This document shows positions 7,052 through 16,175 of a stretch of DNA of 64,000 bases, piece after piece. Both the position numbers and the translations under genes were made by a program. This DNA comes from Blautia obeum ATCC 29174 (GTDB taxonomy: Bacteria > Bacillota > Clostridia > Lachnospirales > Lachnospiraceae). The notes beneath the pieces are model-generated. The model saw only the letters and a list, made by a program, of their open reading frames with translations. It did no database searches and was not told where the DNA came from. The stretch lies in the NCBI RefSeq assembly GCF_025147765.1, contig NZ_CP102265.1, forward strand, positions 67,501-131,500. The letters are read 5' to 3'. Each line of letters opens with the position of its first letter. The first letter of the stretch is position 1.

Positions 7052-9994
7052 ATGCTGATCGTTCTCGGGATAGAAGTGGCACTTTTGATCGGAACACTGT
7101 ATTTTGGAAATGTAGGAATGCAGATGAATCGTAATGCCATAGAGATTTTGAAGAAACAGGTGGAAAACCGTCAGAATTATCTGCAGAATACGCTGGAAGA
7201 AACCCAGAATCTTTCATCCCTGGCAGGAACGATCAATACTGCTGTCGAGAATCAGACTGCAGTGGAGAATATCAGTGTAGAGGAATTGGTAAATAATGAA
7301 GATCGAAGTACAGAACTTCTGGAAACAGTCAGTGACAGCCTGATCAATGTGATGAGGCACAGATCTGTAAATGGAATTTTTGTGATTCTGAACACGGATG
7401 ATATGGATGAATGTGAGATTGATTCGTTTATGCCCTGTGTTTACATCAGAGATCAGGATCCGACAACGACTGCATCGGAAAGAAATTATGATCTACTGCT
7501 GGAACGTTCTCCTGTAAAGCTGGTAAAATCGCTGAGAATTTCTACGGACAGAGGATGGATGCCGGCGATCAAATATAAGGGTTATGGCAAAAATGGAATT
7601 GTTTATCCTGTTTTCCAGACTGCATATAAAGACAGTGAAAAGCTGAATGTATCTGATTATGGACACTGGACACCGGTATCATATACACTTGAGGGAGATG
7701 ATCGTCCTGTTATTGCATATTCGATACCGTTGATTCTGTCTGATGGAACGGTTTATGGTGTTGTCGGTGTAGAAATGATGACAAGCTATATTCAGGAACT
7801 GATTCCATATGAAGAACTGCAAAACAGTGGGACTGGAACTTATCTGCTGGCTGAAACCGCAGACACACTCAGTGATTCTGAGATTTCTGTAAATGTAATA
7901 AATCCTTCTTCCAGAAGCAATAGATGGTTAAGTATTCCGGATGAAGAGATTAAAATGACACGTACGGAAAAAAATATCTATGAGGCAGAGATATGGAAGG
8001 ATAATTATATTGCTTCTGTCTATCCACTGACTCTTTATAATAAGAATGCCCCGTTTTCGGATGAGCAGTGGCTTCTTGTCGGAATTGTACAGGATAAAAA
8101 TCTGTATACATTTACAAATCATGTTATGCTTCTTGTGAAACTGACGATCTTTGCGACATTACTGTTTGGTCTGCTCAGCAGCTTTATAGTAAGTCGCCGC
8201 CTGGCAAAACCGGTAGCGAGCTTATCGGATGAAGTAGAAGCGGCACAACAAAATCAGGGAAGCATTCCAAATCTGTCAGAAACAGGGATTCGTGAACTGG
8301 ATAAGTTTTCTACTGCGATCACTGGACTGAGCAGAGAAGTGCTGAACACATCTACCAAATTTCTGCGGATCATGGAAATGGCAAGTGTAGAGATTGGAGG
8401 ATATGAACTCCGGTTTGATACAGGAAGTGTTTTTTATACGGAGAACTTTTTCTCTATACTGGGAATTCCGTTAAGCGCGGAGCTCCCCATGAATATAGAA
8501 AAATTCAGAGAGATTTTAAAAGAGTATACAGAAAAGAATCTTTATAAAACAAAATCAGGTAGCACAAAACTGTACTGTATCCGAATTCCGGAAAAAGGTG
8601 TTCGTTATGTGCGAATGGAAGTCAAAAATGAGAACTGGGTACAGATCGGTCTCGTGGAAGATGTAACTGTTTCTATGAGAGAACGCCTTCGTATTGAACA
8701 TGAACGAGATTATGATACGTTGACAGGCCTCTATAACAGACGTGCATTCAAACGTGAAAGCGAATCCATCTTTGGCAGAAGAAAAAAAATCAGACATGCT
8801 GCATTTATTATGTTGGATCTGGATAACCTGAAATACATCAATGACACATTTGGACATGACTGGGGAGATGAGTATATCCGCCAGGCGGGCATGTGTCTGG
8901 AAGAAGGCACTCCGAAAGGAACCTTGTGTGCACATATTTCAGGAGATGAATTTAATATTTTGTTTTATGGTTATGAGAGTCAGAATGCGATTCGTGAGGA
9001 AATCAGTAAACTGCAAAGAGAAATTTCTTCCAGGATCATCCGTCTTCCGGACGGACAGGAATTCCACTTAAGTATCTCCGGAGGAATTGCATGGTATCCG
9101 GAGGACAGTAACAGCCTCGGTGTTATGAGAAAACATGCAGATTTTGCCATGTATCAGGTAAAACAGACAGATAAGGGAAGAATTGCAGAATTTGACCAGA
9201 AGGCATATGAAGAGAAATACCGTGACAGTCAGATTCGTAAAGAATTTCATCGTTTTGTTAAAGAAGAGCTGGTTACTTACTATTTCCAGCCGATCATATC
9301 GGCAAAAACAGGTAAGATTGAAGCATATGAGGCATTGATGCGTGCCAATCTTCCAATATTAAAACGACCGGATGTGGTTATGAAGATCGCACGTGAAGAG
9401 GGTGCATTGCGTGAAATTGAACGAATGACCATGTTCCGGGCGACAGAAGCCTTTGCTGATCTCAGGGAAAAGAAACGAATCAAAGGCGATGCGCTTCTGT
9501 TTATCAATTCTATTGCGAGTCAGCATATGGCAGCAAAAGATGAGATAGAATTTAATAATCGTTATGCAGAGTTGCAGAAACAGATTGTTATTGAGATCAC
9601 AGAAGAAGAATCTATTGATTATCATGCACTGGAAACAAAGAAAAATGCACTAGGATTTGAGGGTGCTTTTGCACTGGATGACTACGGAAGTGGATACAGT
9701 AACGAGAAGAGTCTTCTTGATCTGGCACCGAAGTATATCAAAGTAGATCTTTCGATCATCCGTGATATTGATACGGATCCGGATAAACAGCAGATTGTGG
9801 AAAATATTGTCGCATATGCACATAAACGTGATATGAAGATCGTTGCAGAGGGACTTGAAACACCGGAGGAGATCCAGAAAGTACTGGAACTGGAAGTTGA
9901 TCTTCTGCAGGGATTTTATCTGGCACGTCCGGAACCAGTTCCTGGAAATATCAATGAAGATGCACTGAAAATAATTGCGGCGTTTTATAAGTAA
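7052..9994 (+). CDS. Membrane GGDEF-EAL cyclic-di-GMP signalling protein, leader broken by a stop codon
   Basis: A 980-residue receptor: an N-terminal membrane segment, a large extracytoplasmic sensor (about 25-355, probably a double Cache fold), a second membrane segment (about 358-385), then GGDEF (about 560-715) and EAL (about 730-975) domains. The cyclase signature is SGDEF (residues 629-633) and the phosphodiesterase motif EAL is at about 760, with DDYGSGYSNEKSL and EGLETPEE also intact, so both activities are possible. The best start by ribosome site (AAGGGAGG) is the ATG at 6998, in the same frame, but that frame meets TAA at 7034. The shorter form begins at 7052, where no clear ribosome site is seen. 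Confidence 0.85.
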   Translation: MLIVLGIEVALLIGTLYFGNVGMQMNRNAIEILKKQVENRQNYLQNTLEETQNLSSLAGTINTAVENQTAVENISVEELVNNEDRSTELLETVSDSLINVMRHRSVNGIFVILNTDDMDECEIDSFMPCVYIRDQDPTTTASERNYDLLLERSPVKLVKSLRISTDRGWMPAIKYKGYGKNGIVYPVFQTAYKDSEKLNVSDYGHWTPVSYTLEGDDRPVIAYSIPLILSDGTVYGVVGVEMMTSYIQELIPYEELQNSGTGTYLLAETADTLSDSEISVNVINPSSRSNRWLSIPDEEIKMTRTEKNIYEAEIWKDNYIASVYPLTLYNKNAPFSDEQWLLVGIVQDKNLYTFTNHVMLLVKLTIFATLLFGLLSSFIVSRRLAKPVASLSDEVEAAQQNQGSIPNLSETGIRELDKFSTAITGLSREVLNTSTKFLRIMEMASVEIGGYELRFDTGSVFYTENFFSILGIPLSAELPMNIEKFREILKEYTEKNLYKTKSGSTKLYCIRIPEKGVRYVRMEVKNENWVQIGLVEDVTVSMRERLRIEHERDYDTLTGLYNRRAFKRESESIFGRRKKIRHAAFIMLDLDNLKYINDTFGHDWGDEYIRQAGMCLEEGTPKGTLCAHISGDEFNILFYGYESQNAIREEISKLQREISSRIIRLPDGQEFHLSISGGIAWYPEDSNSLGVMRKHADFAMYQVKQTDKGRIAEFDQKAYEEKYRDSQIRKEFHRFVKEELVTYYFQPIISAKTGKIEAYEALMRANLPILKRPDVVMKIAREEGALREIERMTMFRATEAFADLREKKRIKGDALLFINSIASQHMAAKDEIEFNNRYAELQKQIVIEITEEESIDYHALETKKNALGFEGAFALDDYGSGYSNEKSLLDLAPKYIKVDLSIIRDIDTDPDKQQIVENIVAYAHKRDMKIVAEGLETPEEIQKVLELEVDLLQGFYLARPEPVPGNINEDALKIIAAFYK

Positions 9995-10099
9995 AGTACA
10001 TAATTCTCCTTTTTTTCCATATAATATCCATACATCACCTGGGGCAGATTCAGGAGAAGATATAAAATACGGAAAAACAACAGGAGGAACATAAAGCAC

Positions 10100-10648
10100 A
10101 TGAAAGCTACAGGAATCGTCCGGCGCATTGATGATCTTGGAAGAGTTGTTATTCCAAAGGAGATTCGGCGTACACTACGGATTAAAGAAGGAACTCCGCT
10201 TGAAATTTTTACAGATAAAGAGGGGGAAGTGATCTTAAAGAAATACTCCCCGATTGGAGAGTTGAGTGTTTTTGCAAAAGAATATGCAGAATCGCTGGCA
10301 CAGACAACAGGTATGATCGCATGTATTACGGATCATGATCAGGTGGTTGCCGCATCCGGACAGGGCAGCAGGGAACTGATGGGAAAGGCAATCAGTAAAG
10401 AACTGGATCGAGTGATCACGGAGAGAGAAATGAAATGTTATCATACAGGAGAAAGAAAAATACTGCCGCTTGTGGAAAATCAGAAAGAATCCTCATCAGA
10501 GCTGATCGTACAGCCAATCATTTGTTCCGGTGATGCGATTGGTTCTGTGGCGCTGGTTGGAAAAAGTGCAGGAGAAAGATTTGGAAATTCAGAGCAAATG
10601 CTGGTAAAAACAGCAGCAGGATTTCTTGGACGTCAAATGGAACAATAA
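10100..10648 (+). CDS. spoVT: Stage V sporulation protein T, transcriptional regulator
   Basis: A 182-residue regulator. The AbrB-type swapped-hairpin DNA-binding domain fills residues 1-50 (MKATGIVRRIDDLGRVVIPK, EIRRTLRIKEGTPLEI), and a GAF-like domain follows (55-180). SpoVT adjusts late forespore genes under sigma-G. The length and both domains match the family closely. AGGAGGA precedes the start. It ends in a strong hairpin shared with the convergent DAHP synthase gene. Confidence 0.95.
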   Translation: MKATGIVRRIDDLGRVVIPKEIRRTLRIKEGTPLEIFTDKEGEVILKKYSPIGELSVFAKEYAESLAQTTGMIACITDHDQVVAASGQGSRELMGKAISKELDRVITEREMKCYHTGERKILPLVENQKESSSELIVQPIICSGDAIGSVALVGKSAGERFGNSEQMLVKTAAGFLGRQMEQ

Positions 10649-10671
10649 AAGGGGGCTGTGAGCCCCCTTTA
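10647..10671. terminator. Bidirectional terminator between spoVT and DAHP synthase
   Basis: AAAGGGGGCT and AGCCCCCTTT with loop GTG, flanked by A- and T-rich sequence. It lies between two converging genes and overlaps their stop codons. Confidence 0.88.
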
Positions 10672-11700
10672 GCATTTTTCGGCAATATCGTAGAGCAGAC
10701 GTTCTGTATCTTCCCATCCCAGACAAGGATCGGTGATAGAACAGCCAGGAGTCATATGGTCGCTGATATCCTGACGGCCTTCCAGCAGATAACTTTCAAT
10801 CATGACACCCTTGACGAGTTTTCTTACATCAGGATTGTAGTTGCGGCTGTGAAGCACTTCACTTACAATACGAATCTGTTCTTTGTATTGTTTGCCGGAG
10901 TTAGAATGGTTGACATCCACGATAACGGCCGGATTTTGCAGATCTTTTTTGCTGTATAAGTCATAAAGACGCATGAGATCTTCGTAATGATAATTAGGGA
11001 TTGTCTGGCCATATTTATCAACGCCGCCGCGGAGAATCGTGTGTGCCAGAGGATTACCACTTGTTTCCACATCACATCCACGGTAAATGAAATGATGTGG
11101 ATGCTGGGCAGCGATTACGGAGTTCAGCATAACAGACAGGTCACCGCTGGTAGGATTCTTCATACCAACCGGGATATCCATACCGCTGGCAGTCAGACGA
11201 TGCTGCTGGTTTTCTACGGAACGTGCACCGATTGCTTCATAAGAAAGAACATCATCCAGGTAGCTGCGGTTTTCCGGATAGAGCATTTCATCTGCAGAAG
11301 AAAGACCGGTTTCCTGAAGTACGCGGATATGCATTTTGCGGATTGCAATGATTCCGGCAAGGAGATCCGGTGCTTTATCCGGCTCCGGCTGATGGAGCAT
11401 TCCTTTGTAGCCATCACCGGTAGTACGAGGTTTGTTTGTATATACTCGTGGGATGATCATTAATTTATCGGAAACTTTGTCAGAAACTTTTTTCAGGCGA
11501 TTTACATATTCACATACGGTATCTTCGTTATCTGCAGAACATGGTCCGACCAGAACGACGAATTTATCGGATTCACCTGTGAAAATACGGCGGATTTCTT
11601 CATCACGCTGTTGTTTGATTGATTTCTGTTCGTTGCTGAGCGGGTACTCATTTTTCAGAACCTCCGGAATTGGAAGTTCATGATTAATCTTGATAGACAT
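10669..11700 (-). CDS. aroF: 3-deoxy-7-phosphoheptulonate synthase (class I)
   Basis: A 343-residue class I DAHP synthase, which condenses phosphoenolpyruvate and erythrose-4-phosphate as the first step of the shikimate pathway. Typical motifs: VGPCSADN near residue 50, RVYTNKPRTTGDGYKG (about 85-100), GARSVENQQHR (about 160), GMKNPTSGD (about 180) and VDVNHSNSGK (about 265), with the Cys and His metal ligands in place. It resembles the E. coli AroF/G/H type; which aromatic acid inhibits it cannot be read from sequence. GGAGG precedes the ATG. It is monocistronic. Confidence 0.93.
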   Translation of the reverse strand: MSIKINHELPIPEVLKNEYPLSNEQKSIKQQRDEEIRRIFTGESDKFVVLVGPCSADNEDTVCEYVNRLKKVSDKVSDKLMIIPRVYTNKPRTTGDGYKGMLHQPEPDKAPDLLAGIIAIRKMHIRVLQETGLSSADEMLYPENRSYLDDVLSYEAIGARSVENQQHRLTASGMDIPVGMKNPTSGDLSVMLNSVIAAQHPHHFIYRGCDVETSGNPLAHTILRGGVDKYGQTIPNYHYEDLMRLYDLYSKKDLQNPAVIVDVNHSNSGKQYKEQIRIVSEVLHSRNYNPDVRKLVKGVMIESYLLEGRQDISDHMTPGCSITDPCLGWEDTERLLYDIAEKC

Positions 11701-11823
11701 TGTATATTTCCTCCATGGTTCCTTTGTGCAGGAACATTTTTTTCAACTGAATAACAGTATAGCACGTCATCTGAAAAAAATAAAGGAAATTAACGCGTTA
11801 AACTGCCATAGTGCAACACTTGA

Positions 11824-13287
11824 TCAGTCGAGAGCCTTTTCACTCATTTCTTCGAGCAGGTTTTTCTTGAGATCATATAATTTCTGAGAAAGGTCTACGT
11901 ATACTTTCTGCGGATTTACAAGACGGCGGGATTCATCCCACAGGGTATTCTGCTCTTTCTGGCAGTATTCACGCAGATCCATAACTTCGGGAGAAGTATA
12001 GACACGTTTACCTTCGCGGATGACCGGAACCAGAAGTTCACGGAGTTCATAGGTGCCGCCCAGAACCTTGGTCTTTTTCCAGGTATCTGCAGGGTCAAAA
12101 ATAATCATGGTTTCTTCCGGATCAAAGACTTCATCAGCCAGGCAGATCAGGTCAGCCTTAATCTTACCGGTAGACTTGCTGTAAATACGGTAAACTGTTT
12201 TATTGCCCGGATTTGTGACTTTTTCGGTGTTTTCGGACAGTTTGATCTTTGGTGTAAAGTTTGTACTGTCTGCATCTTTGACTGCAGCAAGTTTGTATAC
12301 ACCACCGAATGCCGGATTATCTTTACTCGTGATGAGGTTGGTTCCAACACCCCAGGAATTGATCTTGGCATCCTGCGTCTTAAGACTGTCGATCAGATAT
12401 TCGTCCAGATCACTGGATGCGGAAATGGTAGCATCATCGAATCCGGCAGCAGCCAGCATCTTGTAGGCTTCTTTGGAAAGATATGCAAGGTCACCGCTGT
12501 CAATACGGATACCATAGTGTGTAAGTTTGATACCTTCTTCTCTCATTTCTTCGAAGACACGGATCGCATTCGGAACACCGGATTTCAGGACATCATAAGT
12601 ATCTACCAGCAGTGTGCAGGAATTTGGATACATTTTGGCGTATGTTTTGAAAGCTGTGTATTCATCTGGGAAGCTCATGATCCAGCTGTGGGCATGTGTT
12701 CCCAGAACCGGTACGTTAAACATCTGTCCGGTCAGTACGTTGGAAGTTCCGGCGCATCCACCGATGACAGCTGCACGTGCACCATAGATACCGGCATCCG
12801 GACCCTGTGCACGACGCAGGCCGAATTCCATGATTCCGTCCCCACGGGCTGCATAGCAGACTCTGGCTGCTTTGGTAGCAATCAGACTCTGATGATTGAT
12901 AATATTCAGGATTGCGGTTTCTACAAGCTGTGCTTCCATGATCGGAGCGATTACTTTGACGAGTGGTTCTCGGGGAAATACTACAGTTCCCTCCGGAATA
13001 GCATAAATATCTCCGGTAAATTTGAAAGATCTTAAATATTCCAGAAAATCGTCTTCAAAGATATGAAGGCTTCTGAGATATTCGATATCATCGTCTGTAA
13101 AATGAAGATTTTCAATATATTCGATCATCTGTTCCAGACCTGCTGTGATCGCAAAGCTGCCACCGCATGGATTGACACGATAAAACATATCAAAAATTAC
13201 AGTCTGATTGGTTGGATTCTTGAAATAGCCCTGCATCATGGTCAATTCATATAAATCGGTGAGCAGGGTCAGATTAGTTGCTCTCAT
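11824..13287 (-). CDS. pncB: Nicotinate phosphoribosyltransferase
   Basis: A 487-residue enzyme of the NAD salvage pathway that makes nicotinate mononucleotide from nicotinate and PRPP, using ATP. Recognised from LTDLYELTMMQGYF at the start, EFGLRRAQGPDAG (about residue 180), the HSWIMSFPDE loop and RIDSGDLAYLSKEAYKML (about 265). The length suits the longer Firmicutes form. AGGAGAAA lies before the ATG at 13287. The C-terminal 30 residues are helical and charged. It stands between DAHP synthase and tRNA-Gln and has no operon partner. Confidence 0.95.
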   Translation of the reverse strand: MRATNLTLLTDLYELTMMQGYFKNPTNQTVIFDMFYRVNPCGGSFAITAGLEQMIEYIENLHFTDDDIEYLRSLHIFEDDFLEYLRSFKFTGDIYAIPEGTVVFPREPLVKVIAPIMEAQLVETAILNIINHQSLIATKAARVCYAARGDGIMEFGLRRAQGPDAGIYGARAAVIGGCAGTSNVLTGQMFNVPVLGTHAHSWIMSFPDEYTAFKTYAKMYPNSCTLLVDTYDVLKSGVPNAIRVFEEMREEGIKLTHYGIRIDSGDLAYLSKEAYKMLAAAGFDDATISASSDLDEYLIDSLKTQDAKINSWGVGTNLITSKDNPAFGGVYKLAAVKDADSTNFTPKIKLSENTEKVTNPGNKTVYRIYSKSTGKIKADLICLADEVFDPEETMIIFDPADTWKKTKVLGGTYELRELLVPVIREGKRVYTSPEVMDLREYCQKEQNTLWDESRRLVNPQKVYVDLSQKLYDLKKNLLEEMSEKALD

Positions 13288-13448
13288 CTGATTTCTCCTT
13301 TTTTATTTGCTAAGGTGAACTTATTATGCTTATTACTGTAAATAGTAGTTTTCATTATACCATTATTCCCGTAGAACGGCATTAAAATTTTACATAATAT
13401 AAGAAGAAAAAAAAATTGGAGAAATTTAAAAAAAATTAAAAAAAGGGG

Positions 13449-13477
13449 TTGCTTTTTTTGAATGCCTGTAATATAAT
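13449..13477 (+). promoter_or_regulatory. Sigma-A promoter of tRNA-Gln
   Basis: TTGCTT, a spacer of exactly 17 bases, then TATAAT, ending 39 bases before the tRNA. The transcribed leader contains a repeated GAGCGA motif (13490-13504). The preceding 100 bases are very A-rich, as in an UP element. Confidence 0.85.
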
Positions 13478-13516
13478 AACATTCGTCGCGAGCGATGAGC
13501 GAGCGAAAACAAATAA

Positions 13517-13588
13517 AGGGCTATCGCCAAACGGTAAGGCAACGGACTCTGACTCCGTCAGTTCAAGGTTCGAATCCTTGTAGCCCTG
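13517..13588 (+). tRNA. tRNA-Gln (CTG)
   Basis: A 72-nt cloverleaf. The acceptor AGGGCTA pairs with TAGCCCT, starting with A-T as is common for tRNA-Gln. The anticodon loop CTCTGAC gives CTG and the discriminator is G. It is a single-gene unit with its own promoter and terminator. Confidence 0.96.
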
Positions 13589-13596
13589 CTAAGTTG

Positions 13597-13622
13597 AGCA
13601 CCTCGGAAGAGGTGCTTTTTTA
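13597..13622 (+). terminator. Terminator of tRNA-Gln
   Basis: GCACCTC / GAGGTGC with loop GGAA followed by TTTTTTT, nine bases after the tRNA. Confidence 0.93.
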
Positions 13623-13666
13623 CTATATCAAATTAAAAAGAATATTGGCAGGAGGAGGGGGAACTC

Positions 13667-13950
13667 GTGGCAATAAAAATCAGGGTTGATGCAAAAAAAA
13701 TGGAAGACCTGTTGAGGAATTTTTATCTGATTACAGGAATCAGAATCGTAGTATTCGATGACAATTTTGAAAAAATTGCAGAATATCCGGGGAATCATTG
13801 CGGATATTGCAAAATCGTACGAAAAGATCCGAATGCGAGGGCACTGTGTAAGATTTCGGATATAAAGGGATGTGGAGAATGCAAAAAGCTTAAAAAGCTT
13901 CATATATATGAATGTCATGCCGGGTTAATGGAAGCAGTAGCACCTTTAAC
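13667..13950 (+). pseudogene. PocR-domain regulator, 5' part, cut by an IS200/IS605 insertion
   Basis: The first 95 codons of a PocR-domain sensor regulator, starting at GTG behind GGAGGAGGGGG. The family Cys cluster is visible (NHCGYC, ALC, CGEC, ECHAGL), used in sensing small hydrocarbon or sugar-related ligands; the domain is usually fused to an AraC-type helix-turn-helix. The frame is broken at TTTAAC (13945-13950), where the transposon begins, and reads into TAA two codons later. The same domain resumes at 15767 (VGDIIIGYLMLGQ), so both parts belonged to one gene. Confidence 0.85.
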
Positions 13951-14096
13951 ATAATATATAGCAAGAATTCTCCTTCCTCTACAGGTGGGAGATGAATTGT
14001 AAAAAATAAAAAAGAACATTTGTTTGGCAACGCAATCCATGGTATAATAGAATCAGTCGATAAGATAAGGTAATTATTCAAAAAAGGACTGGTTTT

Positions 14097-14504
14097 ATGG
14101 AAAATATGGATTACAATGCACATTCAGTGTACTTGATGTATTATCACCTGATTATGGTGGTGAAATATCGAAGAAAAGTTATCAATGATCCAATTTCAGA
14201 AAGAGCAAAGGAAATATGGGGATATATTGCCCCACGGTATGGAATTGTTTTGGAGGAATGGAATCATGATATTGACCATGTGCATGTAATGTTTCGTGCA
14301 CAGCCTAAAACAGAACTCAGTAAATTTATCAATGCTTATAAAAGTGCCAGCAGCAGGCTGCTGAAAAAAGAGTATCCGGAAATCCGGGAAAAACTTTGGA
14401 AAGAAACATTCTGGAGCCAGAGTTTCTGCCTTTTGACGGCAGGAGTGGTACCAGTAGAAGTGATCCGTCAATACATCGAAAACCAGGGAGAGAAAAAGAA
14501 TTGA
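14097..14504 (+). CDS. tnpA: TnpA, Y1 HUH transposase of IS200/IS605
   Basis: A 135-residue single-strand transposase. The HUH pair sits in DHVHVMF (His 61 and His 63) and the catalytic Tyr is about residue 126 (IRQYIENQ). It cuts and joins hairpin-ended single-stranded DNA during peel-and-paste transposition. Its length is normal and it appears intact. Its TGA stop overlaps the TTG start of tnpB (TTGA), so the two are translationally coupled. Confidence 0.93.
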   Translation: MENMDYNAHSVYLMYYHLIMVVKYRRKVINDPISERAKEIWGYIAPRYGIVLEEWNHDIDHVHVMFRAQPKTELSKFINAYKSASSRLLKKEYPEIREKLWKETFWSQSFCLLTAGVVPVEVIRQYIENQGEKKN

Positions 14505-15604
14505 ACATAGCATATCGTTTCCGGATTTATCCAACAGAAGAACAGAAGATACTCCTTGGAAAAACATTTGGTTGCTGTCGTTTTCTGTATAACCAGATGC
14601 TTAATGACAAGATCCAGGAGTATAAAAAAACAAAAAAGATGTTAAAGAATACACCAGCTATGTATAAAAAGGCGTATCCATTCCTGAAAGAAGTTGATTC
14701 GCTGGCCCTAGCAAATGTTCAGCTTCATCTGGAGAAAGCATATAAGAACTTTTTCCGTGATCCGAAGGTTGGATTTCCGCGTTTCAAGTCAAAACATCAT
14801 TCCAAAAACAGCTACACAACAAATGTGGTCAACGGAAATATTCTGGTAGAAGGTAACCGGATCCGGCTTCCGAAATTAAAATGGATCTCCATGAAAAAAC
14901 ACAGGGAGCCTGCAGAAAACTGTCGTCTGAAATCAGTGACAGTCAGTATGGAGCCATCTGGAAAGTATTTTGCAAGCCTGCTGTATGAAGGATACAGCTG
15001 CGAAAACCAAGCAGCAGATAAGGATTACAGCAATGCAAAAATACTGGGGATTGATTATGCGATGCAGGGGATGGCAGTGTTTTCAGAAGAGATCGAGCTT
15101 GAAAAAGCAGGGTTCTTCAGAAAAAATGAAAAAAGGCTGGCAAGGGAACAGCGTAAACTGTCAAGATGTGTAAAAGGGAGCCACAATTATGTGCGGCAGA
15201 AAAAGAAAGTTGCCAGATGCCATGAAAAAATACGCAGCCAGAGAAGAGATTATCTGCACAAACTGAGCCGCAGGATCACAGACCAGTATGATATAGTCGC
15301 GGTAGAAGATATTGATATGAAAGCGATGAGCCAGTGCCTGCATTTTGGGAAAAGTGTACAGGATAATGGATACGGGATGTTCCGGAATATGCTGGATTAT
15401 AAGCTTGCCTGGAAGGGAAAAGAATTAGTAAAGGTAGACCGCTTTTTCCCTTCAAGTAAAAAATGCAGTAAATGTGGAAAGATAAAAAAAGAGTTGAAAT
15501 TATCCGAAAGAGTTTACCGCTGTACGTGTGGAAATGAGATGGACAGAGATCGAAATGCAGCAATCAACATCCGTGAAGAGGCAAGAAGGATGCTGGCAGC
15601 ATAA
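14501..15604 (+). CDS. tnpB: TnpB, RNA-guided nuclease of IS200/IS605
   Basis: 367 residues from the TTG at 14501; the conserved start NIAYRFRIYPTEEQ lies immediately after it. The RuvC-like acidic residues are visible as GIDYAMQG (about Asp 185), VEDIDM (about Glu 269) and DRDRNAAINI (about Asp 349). The zinc ribbon CSKCGK...CTCGN comes between the last two. All catalytic residues are present, so an active ancestor-of-Cas12 nuclease is likely. TnpB uses an RNA from the right end of the element to cut the empty target site and so maintain the element. Confidence 0.92.
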   Translation: MNIAYRFRIYPTEEQKILLGKTFGCCRFLYNQMLNDKIQEYKKTKKMLKNTPAMYKKAYPFLKEVDSLALANVQLHLEKAYKNFFRDPKVGFPRFKSKHHSKNSYTTNVVNGNILVEGNRIRLPKLKWISMKKHREPAENCRLKSVTVSMEPSGKYFASLLYEGYSCENQAADKDYSNAKILGIDYAMQGMAVFSEEIELEKAGFFRKNEKRLAREQRKLSRCVKGSHNYVRQKKKVARCHEKIRSQRRDYLHKLSRRITDQYDIVAVEDIDMKAMSQCLHFGKSVQDNGYGMFRNMLDYKLAWKGKELVKVDRFFPSSKKCSKCGKIKKELKLSERVYRCTCGNEMDRDRNAAINIREEARRMLAA

Positions 15605-15766
15605 ATTGTCCGTATCCGGACAATAAGAAAGAAAATATGCCCGTGTCCGGGCAAAAGAAATCGCGGGGCACGCGAGGATAGCTTGTAGATACTTGGCTCA
15701 GTAGAGCCATTGAGCAAGAAGCCCCCACTTCAAAATCAGAGATTTAAGTGGTGGGAGCATGTCACA
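15605..15766 (+). ncRNA. Putative omega (reRNA) guide RNA region and right end
   Basis: The 162 bases after tnpB are non-coding but strongly structured: TCCGGACAA-type repeats at 15608-15655, GCTCAGTAGAGC-like short pairs and the terminal CCCCCACTT/AAGTGGTGGG hairpin. In studied IS200/IS605 elements this zone yields the TnpB guide RNA, whose guide is the flank past the right end. Here that would be the PocR sequence from 15767. The RNA itself is inferred from family knowledge. Confidence 0.55.
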
Positions 15767-16115
15767 AGTAGGTGATATAATCATCGGATATCTTATGCTT
15801 GGGCAGTTGATTCTGGAGGATGGGCAGAACAGGCGACAGAAGTGGAACAGAATGTACGACAGAGTGAAAAATTATGAGATTGATTTTGAAGCTCTGGAAA
15901 ACAGTTTCTGGAAGAAAAATAACCTGACACAGGAAAAATTATATGCAGTTGCCAAACTTATGGAAAGCTGCGCCAGTCATTTATATGTGACGGAAACGAT
16001 ATCAGTGGAAGAGGAAGATCTTTCTCGACGAATTGAAGCCTATATTATGAAGAAAATTCATAAAGGTGCAGAAATTACAATTGAAGATATATGCGATGAA
16101 TTTGAAATACGCTGA
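15767..16115 (+). pseudogene. PocR-domain regulator, 3' part
   Basis: This continues the split PocR domain (VGDIIIGYLMLGQLILEDG) through a helical linker to ITIEDICDEFEIR and then TGA. In intact relatives this is where the AraC-type DNA-binding domain starts, with a segment like ISRTKLY. The bases after TGA still read TKL in frame, so TGA looks like a mutated sense codon, and the rest of the domain is missing. The regulator is therefore broken twice and cannot work. Confidence 0.8.
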
Positions 16116-16175
16116 ACAAAATTACTATTATATGGTTAAAATGCACTATAAATAATAAAAAAACAGTAATATAAT

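Larger units (their letters stand above)
13951..15766 (+). mobile_element. IS200/IS605-family insertion sequence carrying tnpA and tnpB
   Basis: An 1816-bp element with no terminal inverted repeats and no target duplication, as the family requires. The left end follows TTTAAC, a target used by IS605-type elements, and has a subterminal hairpin (AATTCTCC / GGGAGATGAATT, near 13965-13995). The right end has the hairpin CCCCCACTT / AAGTGGTGGG followed by AGCATGTCACA. Removing 13951-15766 restores an uninterrupted PocR reading frame (APL-T-VGDIIIGY), which fixes both ends to the base or nearly so. Confidence 0.88.
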
